NCBI GenBank assembly: GCA_947628975.1
Contig: CANRBW010000027.1
Coordinates: 1-12,865 of the forward strand
Reading direction: 5' to 3'
DNA from: an uncultured Oscillospiraceae bacterium
GTDB lineage: Bacteria; Bacillota; Clostridia; Oscillospirales; Oscillospiraceae
DNA: 12,865 nucleotides
This document shows, one piece after another, positions 1 through 5,987 of the stretch (position 1 is its first letter; each line of letters starts with the position of its first letter). Below the pieces are notes generated by a model, which made no database searches, was not told the origin of the DNA, and was given only the letters and a program-made list of their open reading frames with translations. A program made the translations under genes and the position numbers.

Positions 1-706
1 ACCCCGTCTCGGCGAAGCGGGCGGCCACCTCGTCCGGGCCGGCCTGGTCGTCCACCCCCTCGATGTCCACCCGGGGGGTCAGGATCTCCCCCACCTCCAG
101 GTCGTCGAACTCGATGGCGGCCCGGATGAGCTCGCTCTCGTGGGAGTCCAGTCCCCCCTCGTCCTCGGCCTGGGTCACCATGGCGGTGAGCTCCTCGTCG
201 GTGATCCCCTCGTCGGCGGGGGCGCGGAAGCGCTTGGTCACCCAGTTTTTCAGCTGCCGGAAGAAGAAGGCCAGGGGGGTGAACACCCGCACCAGCACCC
301 CCATGGTGGGAGTGGCCGCCATGGCAAAGCGCTCGGCCCGCTCCTTGGCCATGCTCTTGGGGGTGACCTCCCCGAAGGTCAGCACCAGCAGGGTCATCAC
401 CACGGTGGAGGTCGCCGGCCCCGCCTCCCCCAGCAGCCCGCTGAAGAAGACGGTGGCCACGGTGGTGGAGGCGATGTTGACGATGTTGTTGCCGATGAGG
501 ATGGTGGTCAGCAGCCGGTCATAGTCCTCCGCCAGCGCCAGGCACTTCCCGGCCCGGCGGGCCCGCTTGTCCTCGCCGTTCTCCGCCCAGCTTTTGAGGC
601 GGATCTTGTTGGCGCAGGAAAAGGCGGTCTCGGTGGCGGAGAAGAAGGCGGAGAGGAACAGCAGGATGACCAGCGCGGCCACCATCATAGTACTGGGTAT
701 GTCCAT
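1..706 (-). CDS. CNNM/DUF21-CBS family membrane protein (hemolysin family, TlyC/CorC-like), 3' end outside window
   Basis: The visible 235 residues are the N-terminal part of an integral membrane protein with a CNNM (DUF21) domain followed by the start of a CBS pair. The first hydrophobic helix is at about residues 8-23 and runs into an ETAFS motif (26-30). A GNN motif lies at 72-74 and the signature GEVTPKS at 112-118. The linker with the ILTPRVD motif that opens the CBS region is at about 208-214. Family members are linked to Mg2+/divalent cation efflux or homeostasis; the name 'hemolysin' is historical. I chose ATG at 706 because an in-frame TGA lies just upstream; AGGAG lies 13 bases before it. 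Internal ATGs at 688 and 685 are alternatives. It is divergent from the acylation operon and has its own promoter. The family call is firm; the transported ion is not known. Confidence 0.9.
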   Translation of the reverse strand, partial: MDIPSTMMVAALVILLFLSAFFSATETAFSCANKIRLKSWAENGEDKRARRAGKCLALAEDYDRLLTTILIGNNIVNIASTTVATVFFSGLLGEAGPATSTVVMTLLVLTFGEVTPKSMAKERAERFAMAATPTMGVLVRVFTPLAFFFRQLKNWVTKRFRAPADEGITDEELTAMVTQAEDEGGLDSHESELIRAAIEFDDLEVGEILTPRVDIEGVDDQAGPDEVAARFAETG

Positions 707-763
707 ATGGACAAATCAACTCCTGTTTTTTTGGTTTTTTCTCTGGAAGCCCCAGATTTGGGA

Positions 764-792
764 ATTATATCACACTCTCTCCCCTATTGCAA
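764..792 (-). promoter_or_regulatory. Sigma-A type promoter for the CNNM/CBS gene
   Basis: Read on the minus strand, TTGCAA (787-792) and a perfect TATAAT (764-769) are separated by 17 bp. Transcription would start near 757, giving a leader of about 50 bases before the ATG at 706. The spacing and perfect -10 make this convincing by eye. Confidence 0.7.
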
Positions 793-809
793 GAGGGAGA
801 AAAGAACTG

Positions 810-838
810 TTGCCAGTTTCTTCCCCTTATGCTATAAT
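810..838 (+). promoter_or_regulatory. Sigma-A type promoter for the acylation operon
   Basis: TTGCCA (810-815, five of six consensus bases) and TATAAT (833-838, perfect) are 17 bp apart. Expected start is near 845, about 168 bases upstream of the first gene. It is back to back with the minus-strand promoter; the two -35 boxes are 17 bp apart, so regulation of the two directions could interact. Confidence 0.8.
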
Positions 839-844
839 ATCCAC

Positions 845-1012
845 AAGTGCGGTTATTCTATCGGCTGGACGCCGCCTTTGCTCCCCGGCCTTGCCGGGGA
901 CCGCGAAGGATGGCGGATGATACCACCCCGCCGGCGTGGACGCGGCGTCCCGCCTGCGTTCAACAACAACTCGACTTTCCCCCTCTGCGCGAAACCAAAG
1001 GAGGTCCTCGCC
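845..1012 (+). promoter_or_regulatory. Long structured 5' leader of the acylation operon (function unknown)
   Basis: Together with the promoters, this fills the 306-base gap between genes (707-1012). Two nested complementarities are visible. GGACGCCGC (867-875) can pair with GCGGCGTCC (942-950). Inside that, CCCCGGC (883-889) and GCCGGGG (893-899) form a tight hairpin with a three-base loop. No run of T follows either, so neither looks like a terminator. I do not recognise a known riboswitch class. In GC-rich DNA such pairings arise by chance more easily, so a functional RNA element is only a possibility. Confidence 0.3.
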
Positions 1013-1903
1013 ATGGCACAGATCCCCTACAACTCCTACCGCGGGCGGAAACGCCGGGGCCGCAGCGTCCTGATTGGCGTGGCGGCGGCCCTGGTGATTT
1101 TGCTGGCGGCGGTCCTGGCCGGATACTACCTGGGGCTGTTCGGCGTCTCCCCCCAGGGGGGCTCCGTCCCCGACCCCACCCGCTCCGCCGCCCCCAGCGA
1201 CCCCGCCCTGCCCAGCCAGGAGCCGGTGGTCATCGTGGACACCCCTACCCCCGCGCCCAGTCCCAGCCCCTCTCCCGCGGCGGTGGACCTGTCCGCCTAT
1301 GTCCCCCGTGACCTCCCCCTGGGCCTGACCCTGGCCCGGCCCGACGCCCTGCCCACCGGTGGGCGGAACGGCGCGCTGGTGGACGCGTCCGCCCTGGACC
1401 TGGCCCAGGCCGACCCCGCTCTGTCCGAGAGCCTGGCCGCCCTGCCCTACGCCGCGGCCTGGCTGGACCCGGACTGGTCCGCCCTGGCCGCCCCGGCGGA
1501 GGACGCGGCCCAGGCCGCCCCGCCGGAGGACCTCACCGCCCGCTGCGCCGCCCTGGCCGCCCTGGGCTTTGACGAGATCGTCCTCAGCGCCGCCTCTCCC
1601 GCCGAGGTCTCCGCCCCCGCCCTGGCCCAGAACTACGCCGACCTCCGCTCCTCCCTCGCCGCCGCGGGCTGGCGGGGCCGCCTGGGCCTGGACCTGGACC
1701 AGTCCTGGTTCAGCGCCGCCGACGGCGACGCCCTGCTCACCCAGGTGGCCCAGAGCTTTGACCGGCTCTACTTCCGCTCCACCCTCTCCCGGGACCACCG
1801 GGCCCTGCTGGAGGACCGGGGCTTCGTCGCCAACGGCTACACCATCGTCACCGTGGTCTCCGCCCCGGCGAGCCTGAACTTCGCCTGGGCGGTCCTGCCG
1901 TGA
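1013..1903 (+). CDS. Single-pass membrane-anchored protein with Pro/Ser linker and Ala-rich extracytoplasmic domain, function unknown
   Basis: This 296-residue protein has a basic N-terminus (GRKRRGR, 11-17), one transmembrane helix (about 19-41), a Pro/Ser/Thr-rich linker (about 48-90, with a PSPSPSP run), then a 200-residue domain outside the membrane. That domain alternates short hydrophobic strands and Ala-rich helices. Its GFDEIV stretch (185-190) recalls the GFDEI motif of DUF4015-type putative glycoside hydrolases with a TIM-barrel fold, but the acidic and YxRFP residues that usually follow are absent. A degenerate or non-catalytic barrel is therefore only a guess. ATG at 1013 is chosen because AAAGGAGGT ends seven bases upstream; longer in-frame extension lacks a ribosome site. 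It is first in the operon and overlaps the next gene by four bases, so a surface-glycan role is inferred. Confidence 0.75.
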   Translation: MAQIPYNSYRGRKRRGRSVLIGVAAALVILLAAVLAGYYLGLFGVSPQGGSVPDPTRSAAPSDPALPSQEPVVIVDTPTPAPSPSPSPAAVDLSAYVPRDLPLGLTLARPDALPTGGRNGALVDASALDLAQADPALSESLAALPYAAAWLDPDWSALAAPAEDAAQAAPPEDLTARCAALAALGFDEIVLSAASPAEVSAPALAQNYADLRSSLAAAGWRGRLGLDLDQSWFSAADGDALLTQVAQSFDRLYFRSTLSRDHRALLEDRGFVANGYTIVTVVSAPASLNFAWAVLP

Positions 1904-2946
1904 GCGGCCCCTCCGCCCCCCGCCTGGCCTGGGCCGACCTTCTGCGCTGTCTGGCCTGCGCCGCGGTGGTCCTGCTCCACGCCGCCGGGGCCACCCTGGC
2001 CGGGGAGTCCCCCGCCACCCTCCGCTTCCTCCTGCTGGACCTGCTGGACAGCGCCACCCGCTGGGCCGTGCCGGTGTTCTTCCTGCTCTCCGGGGCGCTC
2101 CTGCTGGACCCGGACCGGCCCTTCTCCCGGCGGGGATGGCTCCGCCGCCTGGGGCGGATGGCCCTGCTCTGCCTGGTCTGGAGCCTGCTCTACGCTCTCT
2201 GGGACGCCCGCGGCGCCGCCCACCTGGACCTGGAATACCTGCTGGAGGCCCTGATCCTCCTGGTCCGGGGCGAGGTCCACTACCACCTCTGGTTCCTCCC
2301 CGCCCTCCTGGGGCTCTACCTGCTCATCCCCCCTCTGCGGGCGCTGGTCCGGGGAGCCTCCCGGCGGACCCTTTGGTATCTCGTGGGGCTGTGGGCGGTC
2401 TTCGCCCTGGCCCTGCCCTTCCTCTGCCCCTTCCTCCCCTCCGGCCTGGGCCGGCTCTGGCTGGACCGGCTGGGCCTGTTCAACGTGGGGGGCTGGGCGG
2501 GCTACTTCCTGCTGGGCTACCTGCTGCGCACCTGCGCCTGCCCGCCCCGGCGGGCCGGGGCGCTGTATCTGGGCGGCGCGCTGGGCTGGGGGGTCACCTG
2601 GCTGGGGACCCTGCTCCTCTCCCGGTCCGCCGGGGTCTTTCAGGAGGCGTTTTTCAGCTATCTCACCCCCCACGTCTGCCTCACCGCCGCCGCCCTGTTC
2701 CTGCTGGCCCGGCGGCTGGACCTGGGCCAAAAAAACCCCCTCTGGACCCGGCTCTCCCCCCTCACCCTGGGGGTCTATCTGCTCCACCCCGCCCTGCTGG
2801 AGGTCCTGCTCCACTTCGGCTTCCCCGACCCGGCCTGGAACGTGGCCTGGGCGGTCCCCCTTCAGGCCGGGGCGGTCCTGGCCCTGACCCTGGGCGCAGT
2901 CTGGCTCCTGCGGCGCCTTCCCAAGGTGGGCCCCGCCCTGTGCTGA
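1900..2946 (+). CDS. Acyltransferase-3 family membrane O-acyltransferase (OafA/YrhL-like)
   Basis: This 348-residue, almost entirely hydrophobic protein has around ten predicted membrane helices. Helix 1 carries the family's R-x10-H signature (Arg16 and His27). It is followed by the typical VPVFFLLSG stretch of helix 2. Acyltransferase-3 proteins move acyl groups, usually acetyl from acetyl-CoA, across the membrane or directly onto sugars, as in O-antigen, peptidoglycan or exopolysaccharide modification. There is no fused SGNH domain; the separate DHHW protein three genes into the operon may supply one. The GTG start at 1900 overlaps the TGA of the previous gene (GTGA), which suggests translational coupling; no separate strong ribosome site is seen. 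The family is clear but the acceptor sugar cannot be told. Confidence 0.9.
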   Translation: MSGPSAPRLAWADLLRCLACAAVVLLHAAGATLAGESPATLRFLLLDLLDSATRWAVPVFFLLSGALLLDPDRPFSRRGWLRRLGRMALLCLVWSLLYALWDARGAAHLDLEYLLEALILLVRGEVHYHLWFLPALLGLYLLIPPLRALVRGASRRTLWYLVGLWAVFALALPFLCPFLPSGLGRLWLDRLGLFNVGGWAGYFLLGYLLRTCACPPRRAGALYLGGALGWGVTWLGTLLLSRSAGVFQEAFFSYLTPHVCLTAAALFLLARRLDLGQKNPLWTRLSPLTLGVYLLHPALLEVLLHFGFPDPAWNVAWAVPLQAGAVLALTLGAVWLLRRLPKVGPALC

Positions 2947-2980
2947 GCCGGGCGATCCTATTGCGTGAGGTCGTTTTTCT

Positions 2981-4399
2981 ATGCTGTTCTCCTCCCCCAT
3001 CTTCCTCTTCGTCTTCCTCCCCGTCGTCCTCTTGATCTACTACGGCCCCCTGCGGTCCACCCGCCGGGGGCAAAATCTGTTCCTCCTGCTGGCCTCCCTG
3101 TTCTTCTACGGCTGGGGGGAGCCGGTCTTCGTCCTGGTGATGCTGGGGAGCGTGGGCTTCAACTACCTCCTGGGCCTCTGGGTGGACCGCCGCCTCCGCC
3201 GGGGCCGGAGCCCCGCCCTCCCGGTGGCGGTGGCGGTGACGGGGGACCTGGGGACCCTCTTCGCCTTCAAATACCTCACCTTCACCCTGGCAAACCTCCG
3301 GGCCCTGGGGGCGGACCTGCCCCTGTGGGACATCGCCCTGCCCATCGGCATCTCCTTTTTCACCTTCCAGGCCCTGAGCTATGTGCTGGACGTGGCCCGG
3401 CGGGACGCCCAGGTCCAGAAAAGCCCCCTGGACGTGGGGCTCTACATCGCCTTCTTCCCCCAGCTCATCGCCGGCCCCATCGTGAAATACCGCACCGTGG
3501 CCCGGCAGATCCACCACCGCCAGGAGTCCTGGGCCTCCTTCTCCCAGGGCTGCGGCCGCTTCCTGGTGGGCCTGGGTAAGAAGGTCATCCTCTCCAACCA
3601 GCTGGCCCTCATCGCCGACGCCGCCTTCGACCCCGCCCTGCCCAGCTCCGTGGCCATGGCCTGGCTGGGCTCGGTGTGCTACACCCTTCAGATCTACTTC
3701 GACTTCGGCGGCTACTCCGACATGGCCATCGGCCTGGGCAAGATGTTCGGTTTCCAATTCCTGGAAAACTTCCGCTACCCCTACCTGGCCCGGTCCTGCC
3801 GGGACTTCTGGAAGCGGTGGCACATCTCCCTGACCACCTGGTTCCGGGACTACCTCTACATCCCCCTGGGGGGCAGCCGGGCGGGGCGGTGGCGCACCGT
3901 CCGCAACACCCTGCTGGTCTGGCTCTTCACCGGGATCTGGCACGGGGCCAACTGGACCTTCCTGTGCTGGGGCCTGCTCTGGTTCTGCCTGTTGACGGCG
4001 GAGCGGGCCCTCCCCGGCGGGGAGCGCGGCCCCCTCTGGCTGCGGCGGGGGGTCACCTTCCTGCTGGTCAACTTCACCTGGGTGCTGTTCCGGGCCCCCT
4101 CCCTGCCCCAGGCGGGGCGCTTTCTGCTGTCCATGTTCCACGGCGTCCCCTGGAGCGCCCAGGCGGGCTACTACCTCCGCCAGAACTGGCTGGTGCTGGT
4201 GTTGGCCGTCCTGGCCTGCGGCCCCAGCGCCACCTGGCTGCGGGGCCGGCTGGCCCGGTGGAGCGAGGGGGAGGGCCGGCCTGACCTCCTCCCCGCCTGG
4301 GACGCGCTGTGCGCCCTCTCCCTGGCCGCCGTCTTCCTCATCTCCGCCTCCTTCCTGGTGAAGGGGAGCTACAACCCCTTCATCTACTTCAACTTCTGA
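2981..4399 (+). CDS. MBOAT family O-acyltransferase (AlgI/DltB-like)
   Basis: This 472-residue polytopic membrane protein is typical in length for bacterial AlgI-type MBOAT proteins. The hallmark block KRWHISLTTWFRDYLYIP has its His at residue 281. The invariant catalytic His is at residue 321 in GIWHGANW, close to the position of the essential His in AlgI. Further conserved stretches are FFPQLIAGPI in the N-terminal half and YFDFGGYSDMAIG in the middle. The protein is expected to pass acetyl groups from a cytoplasmic donor to an extracytoplasmic partner or glycan. Here the natural partner is the DHHW protein encoded next, mirroring AlgI with AlgJ/AlgX and PatA with PatB. The ATG has a weak GAGG ten bases upstream; the gap from the acyltransferase gene is 34 bases, consistent with one operon. 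Confidence 0.95.
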   Translation: MLFSSPIFLFVFLPVVLLIYYGPLRSTRRGQNLFLLLASLFFYGWGEPVFVLVMLGSVGFNYLLGLWVDRRLRRGRSPALPVAVAVTGDLGTLFAFKYLTFTLANLRALGADLPLWDIALPIGISFFTFQALSYVLDVARRDAQVQKSPLDVGLYIAFFPQLIAGPIVKYRTVARQIHHRQESWASFSQGCGRFLVGLGKKVILSNQLALIADAAFDPALPSSVAMAWLGSVCYTLQIYFDFGGYSDMAIGLGKMFGFQFLENFRYPYLARSCRDFWKRWHISLTTWFRDYLYIPLGGSRAGRWRTVRNTLLVWLFTGIWHGANWTFLCWGLLWFCLLTAERALPGGERGPLWLRRGVTFLLVNFTWVLFRAPSLPQAGRFLLSMFHGVPWSAQAGYYLRQNWLVLVLAVLACGPSATWLRGRLARWSEGEGRPDLLPAWDALCALSLAAVFLISASFLVKGSYNPFIYFNF

Positions 4400-4441
4400 C
4401 CCCGCCCCATCCGCCCATCCCCCCGGAAAGGAGGTCCCGCC

Positions 4442-5863
4442 GTGAACTGGAAATACGCCCTCAAGCGCGGCCTGTCCGGCCGCCACGCCCTGACGGCGGT
4501 GTTCTTCCTCCTCATCACCCTCTGGGGCGCCCTCACCGTCCTCTCCGGCGTGCTGGACCGGCGCGTGGGCTGCGCGGGCTACGCCGTCCCACCCGTCTCC
4601 GCCCTGGAGAAGACCGACCCCACCCGGCCCCTGCGGACCCTCTCCCCCCTCTCCGCCGACCTGACCCGGCCGGTCGCCTCCTCCGCCGCCCCCGCCTGGC
4701 CCGACCGCCTCCGCGCCGGGACCGCCCAGGCGGAGGGGGCGGTGACCCAGGCCCTGGAGGAGGACCACACCCTGATCCAGCTCTTCGGCCTGGTCCAGGC
4801 CCTCTCCGGCCGCACCGTGGTGGAGGACCCGGCGGACCCCCAGTACGCCGTGGTCCGCCTCCCCGACGGCTCCCTCACCTTCACCGGCGACGGCCGCCCC
4901 GACCCCGACGCCCAGGCCGCCGAGCTCCTCCGCCTCCGCAACGCCCTGGACCAGCGGGAGATCCCCCTGCTCTACCTCCAGGCCCCCTCCAAGCTGGAGC
5001 CGGGCCGGGAGGCGCTGCCCACCGGCGTGACAGACACCTCCAACGCCTGCGCCGACGCCCTGCTGCGCCGCCTGGACCGGCTGGGGGTGGACTATCTGGA
5101 CTTCCGCCAGACCCTGAAGCGCGCCGGGGGCCGCTGGGGCGACTGGTTCTACGCCACCGACCACCACTGGACCCAGCGGGCCGCCTTCCTGGCCTTCCAG
5201 GACCTGTGCGCCCGGCTGGAGGAGTACGACCGGACCGTCCCCTCCGCCTGGGGGACCCGCCGGGAGCCCATCGTCATCCCGGAGCGGTACACCGACCCCG
5301 ACGCCTACGCCTCCGCCACCCTCTCCGGCTTCTTCCTGGGCAGCCAGGGCAAGCGGGTGGGCTCCCTCTACGCCGGCAGCGACGACTTCCTCCTCCACAC
5401 CCCCGCCTTCCCCACCCTCCTGCGCTACGAGGCGGGGGACGACGGCCTCCGCTGGGGGGACGCCCAGGAGACCGTCCTCTTTCCCCAGCGGGTGGCCCGG
5501 CGGGACTGGTTCAACGCCACCCCCTACACCTACTACGCCGGCGGGGACTACCCCTTCGCCCAGGTCACCAACTACTATAATCCCCAGGGCCCCCGCGTCC
5601 TCCTCATCCGGGACTCCTTCGCCTGCGCCATCACCCCCTACCTGGCCCTGGCCTCCAGCCAGCTCACCACCCTGGACCCCCGCTCCTTCTCCGGCGACCT
5701 GCTCTCCTATGTGGACTACCTCCACCCCGACGTGGTCTTGATCCTCTACTCCTCCGGCATGGTCCGGGAGGAGGGGCCCTATCGCCTCCTCCCCCAGAGC
5801 GCCGCCCCCTCCAAGGCCGACCTCCTGCGCTGGACCCCGGAGGCCCTGGCCCAAAAAAAGTAA
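4442..5863 (+). CDS. DHHW family (AlgJ/AlgX-like SGNH-fold) extracytoplasmic acyltransferase partner
   Basis: This 473-residue protein has an N-terminal signal anchor (about residues 15-36) and an extracytoplasmic domain. It contains the family-naming DHHW motif at 240-243 (in YATDHHWT), whose Asp240 and His242 match the D-x-H pair of AlgX/AlgJ. The motif RDSF at 390-393 carries the probable nucleophile Ser392. All three parts of a Ser-His-Asp triad are thus present, so catalysis is plausible. Proteins of this group accept acyl groups from an MBOAT partner and attach them to exported polysaccharide. The GTG start at 4442 is fixed by AAAGGAGGT (4427-4435) six bases upstream, the best ribosome site inside the operon. 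It is the last gene of the operon. The substrate is unknown. Confidence 0.92.
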   Translation: MNWKYALKRGLSGRHALTAVFFLLITLWGALTVLSGVLDRRVGCAGYAVPPVSALEKTDPTRPLRTLSPLSADLTRPVASSAAPAWPDRLRAGTAQAEGAVTQALEEDHTLIQLFGLVQALSGRTVVEDPADPQYAVVRLPDGSLTFTGDGRPDPDAQAAELLRLRNALDQREIPLLYLQAPSKLEPGREALPTGVTDTSNACADALLRRLDRLGVDYLDFRQTLKRAGGRWGDWFYATDHHWTQRAAFLAFQDLCARLEEYDRTVPSAWGTRREPIVIPERYTDPDAYASATLSGFFLGSQGKRVGSLYAGSDDFLLHTPAFPTLLRYEAGDDGLRWGDAQETVLFPQRVARRDWFNATPYTYYAGGDYPFAQVTNYYNPQGPRVLLIRDSFACAITPYLALASSQLTTLDPRSFSGDLLSYVDYLHPDVVLILYSSGMVREEGPYRLLPQSAAPSKADLLRWTPEALAQKK

Positions 5864-5880
5864 AAAAATCGTGAACCCCC

Positions 5881-5909
5881 TTGCATTTTCCACCGGGATG
5901 GGGTATCAT
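5881..5909 (+). promoter_or_regulatory. Sigma-A type promoter of htpG
   Basis: TTGCAT (5881-5886, weak -35) and TATCAT (5904-5909, five of six) are spaced by 17 bp. The predicted start near 5916 falls inside the CIRCE element, the usual arrangement for HrcA repression. Confidence 0.65.
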
Positions 5910-5911
5910 AC

Positions 5912-5944
5912 GGGTTAGCACTCTATCTCTTCGAGTGCTAACCC
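5912..5944 (+). promoter_or_regulatory. CIRCE operator (HrcA binding site) upstream of htpG
   Basis: TTAGCACTC (5915-5923), a nine-base spacer, and GAGTGCTAA (5933-5941) match the CIRCE consensus exactly, including the spacer length. The symmetry extends by three further bases on each side (GGG/CCC), making 12-bp arms. CIRCE is bound by the repressor HrcA, classically at groESL and hrcA-grpE-dnaK promoters. Here it overlaps the expected transcription start of htpG, so heat-shock derepression of this Hsp90 gene is inferred. A T-rich run follows within a few bases, so the hairpin in RNA form could also stop transcripts coming from the acylation operon. Confidence 0.95.
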
Positions 5945-5987
5945 CCTTTGTTTTTCAAAAAATTTTTCATATAGGAGCGCGAGAGCC

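Noticed and set aside
140..1012. Upstream in-frame extension of the first operon gene
   Set aside because: It would overlap the CNNM/CBS gene and cross the promoter; the ATG at 1013 has a strong ribosome site and is followed by a proper membrane anchor.
845..1012. A known riboswitch (for example c-di-GMP GEMM) in the acylation operon leader
   Set aside because: I could not match conserved core motifs of any class I know; only generic GC-rich hairpins are present.
1240..1290. Cytosine-rich short repeats that might be a tandem DNA repeat
   Set aside because: They simply encode the Pro/Ser linker of the membrane-anchored protein and vary in codon use; no independent repeat unit is seen.
2762..5893. 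A very long minus-strand reading frame (about 1040 codons) opposite the MBOAT and DHHW genes
   Set aside because: Its product is low-complexity (Gly, Glu, Gln, Val, Pro) and matches no family. It arises because the real plus-strand genes use G or C at third codon positions, which removes stops from the opposite strand.
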